Shown here one piece after another: positions 34,347-42,739 of a stretch of 64,000 nucleotides of DNA; positions within the stretch are counted from its first letter, which is position 1; each line of letters opens with the position of its first letter. Origin of the DNA: Actinocatenispora rupis (lineage in GTDB: Bacteria > Actinomycetota > Actinomycetes > Mycobacteriales > Micromonosporaceae); contig NZ_BOMB01000031.1 of NCBI RefSeq assembly GCF_016861975.1, positions 62,001 to 126,000 on the forward strand, in the 5' to 3' direction. A program made the position numbers and the translations under genes. Under the pieces are notes generated by a model. It was not told the DNA's origin, did no database searches, and saw only the letters and a list, made by a program, of their open reading frames with translations.

Positions 34347-35993
34347 GTGCCGAGCGAGCCCGAGCATCCGGACGAGCCCCGGGGACCGCAGGCTCCGGGT
34401 ACGGGGACGACCCGGCTGGCCGACCGTACGCTCGACGAGCGGGTACGGCCGGCGTTGCGGGCGGTGTCCGACGCGTGGCGGCGGGTCCGTCCGGCGCTGA
34501 CCGGCCGCGCGGCCCGGACCACCGGTCGGTACCTGTTGATCCTGGTGGTGACGCTGATCGGGATGGCGGGTGGGCTGCTGCTGGGCGGGCACCGGGCGGC
34601 GGACGTGGGGCCGTTCCGGGCGCATCTGGCGGTGACGCCGGACCTGACGGGTGGCACGGCGGTGGAGATCCCGCCGCTCGGCTCGCTGTCGCTGGACAGC
34701 CACGACGGGCCGCTGCACCTGACGATCAACCTCGGTTCGCTGGACCGTAAGCGGGCGGAGGCGCTGGTCAGCGACCCGAACGGGATCCAGTCCGCGAGCC
34801 GGCACGCGATCGCCGACCTGAAGACCGGCATCGTCGAACTGGCCGTACAGGCGGGCATCGCCGCGCTGCTCGGCGGGCTGGTGCTCAACGCGCTGGTGTT
34901 CCGCCGCTGGCGGCAGGTGACCGTGGCCGGCGGGATGTGCGTGCTGCTGCTCGGAGTCACGGGCGGGATCACGGCCGCGACGTTCCGCCCGGAGTCCATC
35001 GAGGAGCCCCGGTACGAGGGGCTGCTGACGATGGCGCCCGCCGTGGTCGGTGACGCCCGCAGCATCGTCAGCAACTACGGCCAGTACTCGAAGGAGTTGC
35101 AGCGGCTCGTCGACAACGTGGCGAAGCTGTACGGCACGGTCTCCAACCTGCCGGTGTACGAGCCGAGCGAGGGCACCACGCGGGTGCTGCACATCTCCGA
35201 CATGCACCTCAACCCGGCCGCGTGGGGCGTGGTCGACACGGTGGTCAAGCAGTACAACATCGATCTGGTGATCGACACCGGGGACATCGTGGACTGGGGT
35301 TCGCGGCAGGAGGACGCGTACATCTCCAACATCCGCAACGTCAAGGTGCCGTACGTGTACATCCGCGGGAACCACGACTCGAACGCGACGGCCGCGGCGG
35401 TCCGCAAGCAGGGCGCGATCGTGCTGGAGAACCAGGTACGCACGGTGCACGGGCTGACCATCGCCGGCATCGGCGACCCGCGCTTCACCCCGGACAAGGA
35501 GACCGAGCCGGCGAACCCGAAGGCGCCCGAGCCGAAGGACCAGGACGTCGTCGACTCCGGCACCCGCCTCGCCGACACGATCCACACGTACGACGCCGAC
35601 CACGCGAAGCAGCCGGTGAACGTCGCGCTGGTGCACGACCCGGGTGCGGCGCAACCGCTCGCCGGCGAGGTGCCGCTGGTCCTCGCCGGGCACCTGCACC
35701 GCCGCGAGGTGAAGATGCTGCCGCACGACACGCGGCTGCTCATCGAGGGCTCCACCGGCGCCGCCGGCCTGCGCGGCCTCGAACAGTCCACGCCGACCCC
35801 GATGGACCTGTCGGTGCTCTACTTCGACCGCACCGACACGCTCAAGGCGTACGACTCGATCAGTGTGGGCGGCACCGGCCGCTCCGAGGTCACCCTGCAG
35901 CGCTACCTCGTGAAGTCGCCGAACCCGACGCCGAGCGGGTCGACGAGCCCGTCCGGCACCGGATCACCCAGCCCTTCCGGTACGCCCCGGTGA
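34347..35993 (+). CDS. Membrane-anchored metallophosphoesterase
   Basis: A 548-residue protein. A TM helix at about 62-80 (YLLILVVTLIGMAGGLLLGG) is followed by an extracytoplasmic stretch of about 100 residues, two further helices (IAALLGGLVLNALVF; VTVAGGMCVLLLGVTGGIT) and a calcineurin-like domain. The metal-binding motifs are HISDMHLN, VIDTGDIVD, YIRGNHDS, ALVHDP and LAGHLHRRE. A Ser/Thr/Pro-rich tail follows. GGAG lies 8 nt before the GTG at 34347. Substrate is unknown; relatives hydrolyse phosphomono- or diesters at the cell surface. Confidence 0.92.
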   Translation: MPSEPEHPDEPRGPQAPGTGTTRLADRTLDERVRPALRAVSDAWRRVRPALTGRAARTTGRYLLILVVTLIGMAGGLLLGGHRAADVGPFRAHLAVTPDLTGGTAVEIPPLGSLSLDSHDGPLHLTINLGSLDRKRAEALVSDPNGIQSASRHAIADLKTGIVELAVQAGIAALLGGLVLNALVFRRWRQVTVAGGMCVLLLGVTGGITAATFRPESIEEPRYEGLLTMAPAVVGDARSIVSNYGQYSKELQRLVDNVAKLYGTVSNLPVYEPSEGTTRVLHISDMHLNPAAWGVVDTVVKQYNIDLVIDTGDIVDWGSRQEDAYISNIRNVKVPYVYIRGNHDSNATAAAVRKQGAIVLENQVRTVHGLTIAGIGDPRFTPDKETEPANPKAPEPKDQDVVDSGTRLADTIHTYDADHAKQPVNVALVHDPGAAQPLAGEVPLVLAGHLHRREVKMLPHDTRLLIEGSTGAAGLRGLEQSTPTPMDLSVLYFDRTDTLKAYDSISVGGTGRSEVTLQRYLVKSPNPTPSGSTSPSGTGSPSPSGTPR

Positions 35994-35997
35994 GCGG

Positions 35998-36891
35998 TCA
36001 GCGCGCGCCGTTGACCGTGACGCGCAGCGCGTAGACCGAGCTCGACGCCGTCAGGTACAGGTGGTTGCGGCGCGGTCCGCCGAAGGTCAGGTTCGACACG
36101 ATCTCCGGGATGCGCAGCTTGCCGATCAGCGTGCCGTCGTCGGCGAAGCAGTGCACGCCGTCGTGCGCCGCCGCCCACAGCCGCCCCTCGGTGTCGAGCC
36201 GGACGCCGTCGTACGAGCCCGCGTCGCAGGTACCGAACACGTCGCCGCCGGACAGCCTCCCGCCGTCGCCGACCGCGAACCGTCGTACGTGCTTGCGCGG
36301 CGTGTCCACCACGTACAGCGAACTCCAGTCGGGGGAGAACGCGAGGCCGTTGGGCCGGTCGAAGTCGTCGGCCACCACCCGCACCGACCCGTCCACCGGG
36401 TCGATCCGGTACACGTGGCAGGCGCCGATCTCGCTGTCCGCGCGGTGCCCCTCGTAGTCGCTCGCGATGCCGTAGTCCGGGTCAGTGAACCAGACCGCGC
36501 CGTCGGGATGCACGACCACGTCGTTCGGGCTGTTGAAGCGGCGCCCGTCGTACCGGTCGGCGAGGACGGTGACCGTACCGTCGTGCTCGGTCCGGGTGAC
36601 GCGGCGGTTGCCCTGCTCGCAGCTGACCAGCCGGCCCTGCCCGTCACGGGTGTGGCCGTTGGCGTACCCGGCGGGCTCGCGGAAGACGCCGACCGCGCCG
36701 GTCGTCTCGTCCCAGCGCAGGATCCGGTCGTTGGGAATGTCGCTGAACAGCAGGTACCGCCCGGCGGGGAACCACGTCGGGCCCTCCACCCAGCGGCATC
36801 CGGTGTGCAGTACCTGGATCCACTGGTCGCCGCCGCAGCGGCGGAACCGCTCGTCCAGTACCTCGAACTCGGACCTGATCGCGTCCGGCAT
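35998..36891 (-). CDS. SMP-30/gluconolactonase-family protein
   Basis: A 297-residue six-bladed beta-propeller lactonase-type enzyme. Signature residues include CRWVEGPTWFPAGRYLLFSDIPNDRILRWD (metal-binding Glu in EGP), GRRFNSPNDVVVHPDGAVWFTDPDYGI (Asn and Asp), FDRPNGLAFSPDWSSLYVVDT and GSYDGVRLDTEGRLWAAAHDGVHCF. The family hydrolyses sugar lactones with Ca or Zn. GGGGGAG precedes the ATG. It converges with the metallophosphoesterase with only 4 bp between stops. A link to the upstream sugar dehydrogenase-like protein (lactone producer) is plausible but unproven. Confidence 0.9.
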   Translation of the reverse strand: MPDAIRSEFEVLDERFRRCGGDQWIQVLHTGCRWVEGPTWFPAGRYLLFSDIPNDRILRWDETTGAVGVFREPAGYANGHTRDGQGRLVSCEQGNRRVTRTEHDGTVTVLADRYDGRRFNSPNDVVVHPDGAVWFTDPDYGIASDYEGHRADSEIGACHVYRIDPVDGSVRVVADDFDRPNGLAFSPDWSSLYVVDTPRKHVRRFAVGDGGRLSGGDVFGTCDAGSYDGVRLDTEGRLWAAAHDGVHCFADDGTLIGKLRIPEIVSNLTFGGPRRNHLYLTASSSVYALRVTVNGAR

Positions 36892-36999
36892 GCCCGCTCC
36901 CCCCGACCGACGACGTACGGACGTGACGATACGCACCGGGGCCGGACACGGCGACGGCCCGGCACCTGTCGAGGTCGCCGGGCCGTCGCGGAATCGCCG

Positions 37000-38508
37000 C
37001 TACTGCACGCCGAGGCGGCCCAGGATCAGCTCCCGTACCGTCTTCGCGTCGGCTTGGCCGCGGGTGGTCTTCATGACCGCGCCGACCAGTACGCCGGCCG
37101 CCGCGACCTTGCCGGACCGTACCTTCTCGGCGACGTCCGGGTTGGCGGCGATGGCCTCGTCCACGGCGGTGGTGAGCGCGCCGGTGTCCGAGACGACCTC
37201 GACGCCGCGGGCGGTCATCACCTCGGTCGGCGTGCCCTCACCCGCGAGTACGCCGGCGAGGACGCCACGGGCCAGCTTGTCGTTGAGCCGGCCACCGTCC
37301 ACAAGGGACTGAAGTTCGGCCACGTGCGCCGGGGTGACCGACAGCTCGGACAGCTCCACGCCCGCCTCGTTGGCGTGCCGGGACAGCTCGCCCAGCCACC
37401 ACTTGCGCGCCGACTCCGGGCCCGCGCCCGCCGCCACCGTCGCCTCGATCAGCTCGAACGCGCCGGCGTTGTCGATCGCCTGCATGTCCAGCTCCGACAG
37501 GCCCCACTCGGCGCGCAGCCGGGTCCGCTTCGCCGCCGGCAACTCCGGCAGCGCGGCCCGCAGCTCCGCCACCCAGGCCGGATCCGGCGCCACGGGCACC
37601 AGGTCCGGCTCCGGGAAGTACCGGTAGTCGGTGGCGGTCTCCTTGGTACGCCCGCCGACCGTCTCGCCGGTCGCCTCGTTGAAGTGCCGCGTCTCCTGCA
37701 CGATCACGCCACCGTCGTCGAGGATCTGCGCCTGCCGCACCATCTCGTACCGGACGGTGCGCTCGACGCTGCGCAACGAGTTGACGTTCTTCGTCTCGGT
37801 CCGCGTACCGAACTCGGACGCGCCGATCGGCATCAGCGACACGTTCACGTCGGCCCGGACCGAACCCTGGTCCATCCGCGCGTCGGAGACGCCCAGCGCC
37901 CGCACGATGTCCCGGATCGCCGCCACGTACGCCCGGGCGACGGCCGGCGCGTCCGCGCCCGTACCGACGATGGGCTTGGTGACGATCTCGACCAGCGGGA
38001 TGCCGGCACGGTTGAAGTCGACCAGCGAGTGCGTCGCGCCGTGGATCCGGCCCGTCGCGCCGCCGACGTGCGTCGACTTGCCGGTGTCCTCCTCCATGTG
38101 CGCCCGCTCGATGCCGATCCGGACCGTCTTCCCGTCCACGTCGACGTCGAGCGCGCCGTCGAAGCAGATCGGCTCGTCGTACTGCGAGGTCTGGAAGTTC
38201 TTCGGCATGTCCGGGTAGAAGTAGTTCTTCCGGGCGAACCGGCACCACTCGGCGATGGAGCAGTCGAGCGCCAGGCCGATCCTGATCGCCGACTCCACCC
38301 CGACCGCGTTGACCACCGGCAACGCGCCCGGCAGACCCAGGCACACCGGGCAGATCTGCGTGTTCGGCTCCGCGCCGAACACCGTCGGGCACGAGCAGAA
38401 CATCTTCGTCCGCGTGCCCAGCTCGACGTGCACCTCCAGGCCGAGCACCACCTCGTACCGGCTCAGCACGTCGGCAAGCTCGCCCGTCGCCGTGGACGCT
38501 GTACTCAT
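37000..38508 (-). CDS. gatB: Aspartyl/glutamyl-tRNA amidotransferase subunit B
   Basis: A 502-residue kinase/tRNA-recognition subunit of GatCAB, which activates the Glu (or Asp) of misacylated tRNA by phosphorylation. [42 protein letters not shown] carries the Zn-binding Cys residues, and [19 protein letters not shown] is the family signature. The C-terminal helical and YqeY domains (about 340-502) are complete. GGAG lies 7 nt before the ATG at 38508. It follows gatA by 64 bp in the gatC-gatA-gatB order. Confidence 0.97.
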   Translation of the reverse strand: MSTASTATGELADVLSRYEVVLGLEVHVELGTRTKMFCSCPTVFGAEPNTQICPVCLGLPGALPVVNAVGVESAIRIGLALDCSIAEWCRFARKNYFYPDMPKNFQTSQYDEPICFDGALDVDVDGKTVRIGIERAHMEEDTGKSTHVGGATGRIHGATHSLVDFNRAGIPLVEIVTKPIVGTGADAPAVARAYVAAIRDIVRALGVSDARMDQGSVRADVNVSLMPIGASEFGTRTETKNVNSLRSVERTVRYEMVRQAQILDDGGVIVQETRHFNEATGETVGGRTKETATDYRYFPEPDLVPVAPDPAWVAELRAALPELPAAKRTRLRAEWGLSELDMQAIDNAGAFELIEATVAAGAGPESARKWWLGELSRHANEAGVELSELSVTPAHVAELQSLVDGGRLNDKLARGVLAGVLAGEGTPTEVMTARGVEVVSDTGALTTAVDEAIAANPDVAEKVRSGKVAAAGVLVGAVMKTTRGQADAKTVRELILGRLGVQ

Positions 38509-38572
38509 GATTCGCTCCATCCTCCGGCGATCACCGTGCTCACTCGTACGGACCGCTGCCTCCGGACCCCGC

Positions 38573-40075
38573 TCACGCGGTCACCTCCGGGGTCTGGTCC
38601 GCGAGGCGCGGCTCCTGGGTGGACTCCAGCGCGGCGGCGACCCGGTACATCCGGTCGTCGGCCATCGTCGGCGCCATGATCTGCAGCCCGACCGGCAGGC
38701 CCTCCGACAGTCCACAAGGGACGGAGATGGCCGGCCCGCCGTACAGGTTCGACGGGATCGTGTACAGGTCCGCCAGGTACATGGCGGTCGGGTCGGCGGT
38801 CCGCGAGCCGAACGGGAACGCCACGAACGGCGTCGTCGGCGCGGCCAGCACGTCCACCTGCTCGAACGCCGCGGTGAAGTCGCGCGTCACCAGCGTGCGG
38901 ACCTTCTGCGCCTGCCCGTAGTAGGCGTCGTAGTAGCCGGCGGACAGCGCGTACGTGCCGAGCATGATGCGGCGCTTGACCTCGGGGCCGAAGCCGGCCT
39001 CCCGGGTCAGCGACATGACCTCCTCCAGCGCCCGCGTCCCGTCGTCACCGGAGCGCAGCCCGTACCGGACGCCGTCGAAGCGGGCCAGGTTGGACGAGCA
39101 CTCGCTCGGCGCGATCAGGTAGTACGCCGGCAGCGCGTACTCGAAGTGCGGGCAGCTGACCTCGACGACCTCGGCGCCCAGCTTCGTCAGCGTGGCGACC
39201 GCCGCGTCGAACGCCGCGACCACGCCGGGCTCGGCGCCCTCGGCGGCCGCGAACTCCCGCACCACGCCGACCTTCACGCCGGTCAGGTCCCCGGACGCGC
39301 CGCGCCGGGCGGCCTCCGCGACCGCCGGTACCGGCGCGTCGATGCTGGTCGAGTCGCACGGGTCGTGCCCGCCGATGACCTCGTGCAGCAGCGCCGCGTC
39401 CAGTACGGTCCGGGTCACCGGGCCGGCCTGGTCCAGCGACGACGAGAACGCGATCAGCCCGTACCGGGAGACCCCGCCGTACGTGGGCTTCGCGCCGACG
39501 GTGCCGGTGACCGCGCCCGGCTGGCGGATCGAGCCGCCGGTGTCCGTACCGATGGCCAGCGGCGCCTCGCGGGCCGCGACCGCCGCCGCGCTGCCGCCGC
39601 CCGAACCGCCCGGGATCCGCCCCAGGTCCCAGGGGTTGCGCGTCGGCCCGTAGGCGCTGTACTCGGTGGACGAGCCCATCGCGAACTCGTCCATGTTCGT
39701 CTTGCCCAGTACGACGAGGCCGGCGTCGCGCAGCCGCAGCACCACGGTCGCGTCGTACGGCGGGAGCCAGCCGGAGAGGATCTTCGACGCCGCCGTGGTC
39801 GGCATGCCCTTCGTGGTGAGGATGTCCTTCACCGCCACCGGTACGCCGGCCAGCGGGCCCAGCTTCTCGCCCGCGGCGATCCGCCGGTCCACCTCCTCCG
39901 CCTGCGCCACCGCGGCGTCCCCCGCCACGTGCAGGAACGCGTGCACCGCGCCGTCCACCGCACCGATCCGGTCCAGGTACGCCCGGGTCACCTCGGCCGA
40001 GGTCGTCTCGCCGGTCGCGATCGCGGCGCCCAGCTCCGCCGCCGTACGATGGGTCGCTCGCTGACGCTCGCTCAT
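38573..40075 (-). CDS. gatA: Glutamyl-tRNA(Gln) amidotransferase subunit A
   Basis: A 500-residue amidase-signature enzyme that releases ammonia from glutamine for GatB. The Ser-cis-Ser-Lys triad is visible: Lys in [18 protein letters not shown], and the two Ser in [36 protein letters not shown]. The ATG shares one base with the gatC stop (TGATG), so the two are tightly coupled. GGAGG lies 4 nt upstream. Confidence 0.97.
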   Translation of the reverse strand: MSERQRATHRTAAELGAAIATGETTSAEVTRAYLDRIGAVDGAVHAFLHVAGDAAVAQAEEVDRRIAAGEKLGPLAGVPVAVKDILTTKGMPTTAASKILSGWLPPYDATVVLRLRDAGLVVLGKTNMDEFAMGSSTEYSAYGPTRNPWDLGRIPGGSGGGSAAAVAAREAPLAIGTDTGGSIRQPGAVTGTVGAKPTYGGVSRYGLIAFSSSLDQAGPVTRTVLDAALLHEVIGGHDPCDSTSIDAPVPAVAEAARRGASGDLTGVKVGVVREFAAAEGAEPGVVAAFDAAVATLTKLGAEVVEVSCPHFEYALPAYYLIAPSECSSNLARFDGVRYGLRSGDDGTRALEEVMSLTREAGFGPEVKRRIMLGTYALSAGYYDAYYGQAQKVRTLVTRDFTAAFEQVDVLAAPTTPFVAFPFGSRTADPTAMYLADLYTIPSNLYGGPAISVPCGLSEGLPVGLQIMAPTMADDRMYRVAAALESTQEPRLADQTPEVTA

Positions 40076-40374
40076 CAGCCCTCCTCGGACAGGATCCGCG
40101 GAACCCGGAACCGGTGGTCCTCGGCCGCCGGGGCACCCGCCAGCGCCGCCTCGCGGGACAGCCCGGGGCGCGGCTCGTCGGGCCGCATCACGTTGGTCAG
40201 CGGTACCGCGTGCGAGGTGGGCGGGATGTCGTCGGCGGCGACCTCGCCGACGCGGGCGACCGAGTGCAGGATCTGGTCCAGCTGGCCGGCGAACGTGTCC
40301 AGCTCGTCCTCGGTCACGGCGAGCCGCGCGAGGCGCGCGAGGTGCGCGACCTCCTCGCGGGAGATGGCGGCCAT
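40075..40374 (-). CDS. gatC: Aspartyl/glutamyl-tRNA amidotransferase subunit C
   Basis: A 99-residue GatC, the small subunit that wraps around GatA and stabilises the complex. [36 protein letters not shown] is the conserved N-terminal helix, and [21 protein letters not shown] and GHFRVPRIL-type ([12 protein letters not shown]) segments follow. GGAGGAG lies 6 nt before the ATG. It is the first gene of the gatCAB unit. Confidence 0.97.
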   Translation of the reverse strand: MAAISREEVAHLARLARLAVTEDELDTFAGQLDQILHSVARVGEVAADDIPPTSHAVPLTNVMRPDEPRPGLSREAALAGAPAAEDHRFRVPRILSEEG

Positions 40375-40424
40375 CACTGGCTCCTCCGGGTATCTGGCTT
40401 CGACGTGTGGATCACCGATCCGAG

Positions 40425-40470
40425 CCGGGGAAACCTCTCGTTTCGGCGCGGGGTTTCCCGGGCGAGAGAG
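40425..40470 (-). promoter_or_regulatory. Possible alternative hairpins in the gatCAB 5' region
   Basis: GGGAAACC (40428-40435) can pair with GGTTTCCC (40452-40459), an 8-bp stem with a 16-nt loop. CTCTCG (40435-40440) within that loop can instead pair with CGAGAG (40463-40468). The two stems are mutually exclusive. They lie about 55-95 bp upstream of gatC. Whether the region is transcribed is not known. Confidence 0.3.
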
Positions 40471-40571
40471 ATCAGACCACCGATCTCGGCGATTCCGCGA
40501 GTCTATTGCGCGGGCCGCCACCGCCTCGCAGCCGGTACCCGCGCGCTCACCAGCCCGGACGCTCCCGCGGC

Positions 40572-41114
40572 TCAGTCGGTCCCGGACTCCTCCGCCGTCA
40601 GCTCGGCGATCGTCGCCCGCAGCCACTCCTTGTCCGCCTTGCGGGTCGCGGCGCCCATCGTGAGCATCCCCTTCCGGTACCGGTCGGTCATCTCGGCGGC
40701 GCGCTGCGGGCGGCCGTGATCGTAGAAGTAGCTGGCCGGCTGGGTGTAGAAGTCGAGCCGGCGGCGGAGTACGGCGAGCTGGTCGGCCACGTCGGGCAGC
40801 TGCGACAGGAACGCCAGCAGGATCAGGAACGAGTTGCGGTCGGTGATCTCCACCTCGGCCGGCTCGCGCAGCCGGCGCAGCAGCTCCTGGCGGCCGGCCT
40901 CGGTCAGCGACAGTACCTGCCGGGGTGTGGCGCCGGCGCCCTTCTCCTCCCGCCGGTCGAGGTACCCGGCGGCGCGCAGCCGGTTGATGGCCGGGTAGAG
41001 CGCGCCGTCGCTGACCGGGCGGATGTGCCCGGACAGCCCGGAGATCCGGGACTTCAGCTCGTACGCGTGCAGCGGCTCCTCGGCGAGGAACCCGAGGATG
41101 CACAGGCTCAGCAT
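40572..41114 (-). CDS. PadR-family transcriptional regulator
   Basis: A 180-residue PadR regulator of the subgroup with a C-terminal VirR-like helical domain. The winged helix reads [25 protein letters not shown] ... [51 protein letters not shown]. The helical dimerisation part covers 100-180. It is divergent from two alpha/beta hydrolase genes, with three dyads in the shared promoter, and is the likely repressor of both itself and the hydrolases. Confidence 0.92.
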   Translation of the reverse strand: MLSLCILGFLAEEPLHAYELKSRISGLSGHIRPVSDGALYPAINRLRAAGYLDRREEKGAGATPRQVLSLTEAGRQELLRRLREPAEVEITDRNSFLILLAFLSQLPDVADQLAVLRRRLDFYTQPASYFYDHGRPQRAAEMTDRYRKGMLTMGAATRKADKEWLRATIAELTAEESGTD

Positions 41115-41158
41115 GTCGCTCCTGTCGGTCGGCTCACATCAGCATCGTAACGAGTTGA

Positions 41159-41215
41159 CTCGATACGAGGACTCTCGATTAGAGTCACCTCGCACACAGG
41201 CACCTCGATTCGAGG
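41159..41215. promoter_or_regulatory. Three CTCGAT-type dyads between PadR and hydrolase genes
   Basis: CTCG-ATA-CGAG (41159-41169), CTCT-CGATT-AGAG (41172-41184) and CCTCG-ATT-CGAGG (41203-41215) are three dyads with a shared CGAT-containing core. They sit in the 116-bp divergent promoter region, 16-72 bp upstream of the hydrolase start and 45-101 bp upstream of the PadR start. They are the obvious binding sites for the neighbouring PadR. Confidence 0.6.
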
Positions 41216-41230
41216 CAACGGAGGAACCCC

Positions 41231-42013
41231 ATGACCTCGTACCTGACCACCCCGAGCGGCGTGCGCCTCGCGTACGAACAGAGCGGCGGGACCGGGCGGC
41301 CGGTGCTCGCCCTGCACGGCGCGTTCGGCCGCGGCCGGCCGTTCCTGCCGCTCGCCGACCGGCTCGGCCCCGGCTGGCGGGTCATCGCACCCGACCAGCG
41401 CGGACACGGCAACTCCGACCGCGCCGGCGACTACGGCCGCGACGCGTACGTCGAGGACACGGCGGCGGTCATCGAGCAGCTCGACCTCGCCCCCTGCGTA
41501 CTCGTCGGGCACTCGCTCGGCGGCGTCAACGCGTTCCAGCTCGCCGCGCGCCGGCCCGACCTGGTCGCCGCGTTCGTCGTCCTCGACGCCCCCGCCGAAC
41601 TGCCGCCGCACAGCAGCGACTGGCTCGACACCCTGCCCGCGACGTACGCGAGCCTCGACGAGATGCGCCGGGTGCTCGCCGACCGGGTCACGATCGGCGA
41701 CCCCCGGCACTTCCTGGAGAGCGCGGTCGAGACCGACGACGGCTGGCGGATGCGCTGGCACCCGGACGACATCCGCGAGACCAAGCGGCACATCTTCGGC
41801 GAGTACTGGGCCGACTGGACCGCCAGCACCCAGCCGGCGCTGCTGGTGCGCGGCGGCGCCAGCGTCATCGTCGACGCGGACGTGGCCGACCGGATGGTCG
41901 CCGCCCGCCCCGACACGCGGCTGGTCACCGTCGACGGCGGCGGCCACGACTTCTACCTCTCCCACCGCGAGCAGTTCCACGACGCGGTGGCCGACTTCCT
42001 GGAGACGCTGTGA
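41231..42013 (+). CDS. Alpha/beta-fold hydrolase
   Basis: A 260-residue alpha/beta hydrolase. VLALHGAFGRGRPFLPLADRL holds the oxyanion-hole HG. The nucleophile elbow is LVGHSLGGVNAF (Ser at about 96), and His in VDGGGHDFYLSHREQF is the likely catalytic base. VIAPDQRGHGNSDRAGDYG is typical of the esterase/haloperoxidase group. GGAGG lies 6 nt before the ATG. Its stop overlaps the next hydrolase start (GTGA). Substrate is unknown. Confidence 0.93.
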   Translation: MTSYLTTPSGVRLAYEQSGGTGRPVLALHGAFGRGRPFLPLADRLGPGWRVIAPDQRGHGNSDRAGDYGRDAYVEDTAAVIEQLDLAPCVLVGHSLGGVNAFQLAARRPDLVAAFVVLDAPAELPPHSSDWLDTLPATYASLDEMRRVLADRVTIGDPRHFLESAVETDDGWRMRWHPDDIRETKRHIFGEYWADWTASTQPALLVRGGASVIVDADVADRMVAARPDTRLVTVDGGGHDFYLSHREQFHDAVADFLETL

Positions 42014-42738
42014 CCATCCACCACGCGCAGGTACGGCCCGACGCCCGGATGCGGTGGGTGGAGCTGCCCGGCACCGACCCCGCCCGGGTGTACGTGCACG
42101 GCCTCGGCTCCACCTCCCCCGCGTACTTTGCCGGCGTGGCAACGCATCCCGCGCTCGCCGGACGGCGCTCGCTGCTCGTCGACCTGCTCGGGCACGGCAT
42201 CAGCGACCGCCCCGCCACCTTCGGGTACACGCTCGCCGAGCAGGCCGACGTGCTCGCCGCCGCGCTCGACACCGCCGGCGTACGCGGGGCCGAGGTCGTG
42301 GCGCACAGCATGGGCGGCTCGGTCGCGATCCTGCTGGCCGCGCGGCGACCCGACCTGGTGGCGCGGCTCGTCGCGATCGAGGCGAACCTCGACCCGACCC
42401 CGCGGCCCCGCATCGCCGACTGGCCGGACGAAACCACGTTCGCCGCCGACGGGTTCGCCGCGGCGCTCGACGCGGCCGGCCCCGACTGGGCGGCCACCAT
42501 GCGGCTCGCCGACCCCGTCGCCGTACACCGCAGCGAACGGTCGCTCGGCGCCGCCGACCTGCGCGCCGTCCTCACCACCCTGCCCATGCCCACCGTGTAC
42601 GTCCAGGGCGCGCGCAGCGGTCCGCTGGCCGGGCACGCCGGGCTGACCGCCGCCGGCGTCGACGTACGCGTGGTCGACGGCGCCGGGCACAACGTCATGC
42701 TCGACAACCCGGACGGCTTCGCCGCGGCGGTCGCCTGA
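42010..42738 (+). CDS. Alpha/beta-fold hydrolase, second of pair
   Basis: A 242-residue alpha/beta hydrolase, translationally coupled to the preceding one. VYVHGLGSTSPAYFAG gives the oxyanion region, VVAHSMGGSVAILLAARRPDLVA the nucleophile elbow (Ser at about 99), and VDGAGHNVMLDNPDGFAAAVA the catalytic His. The two hydrolases share little beyond the fold, so this does not look like a recent duplication. Both are probably under PadR control. Confidence 0.92.
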   Translation: MTIHHAQVRPDARMRWVELPGTDPARVYVHGLGSTSPAYFAGVATHPALAGRRSLLVDLLGHGISDRPATFGYTLAEQADVLAAALDTAGVRGAEVVAHSMGGSVAILLAARRPDLVARLVAIEANLDPTPRPRIADWPDETTFAADGFAAALDAAGPDWAATMRLADPVAVHRSERSLGAADLRAVLTTLPMPTVYVQGARSGPLAGHAGLTAAGVDVRVVDGAGHNVMLDNPDGFAAAVA

Positions 42739-42739
42739 C

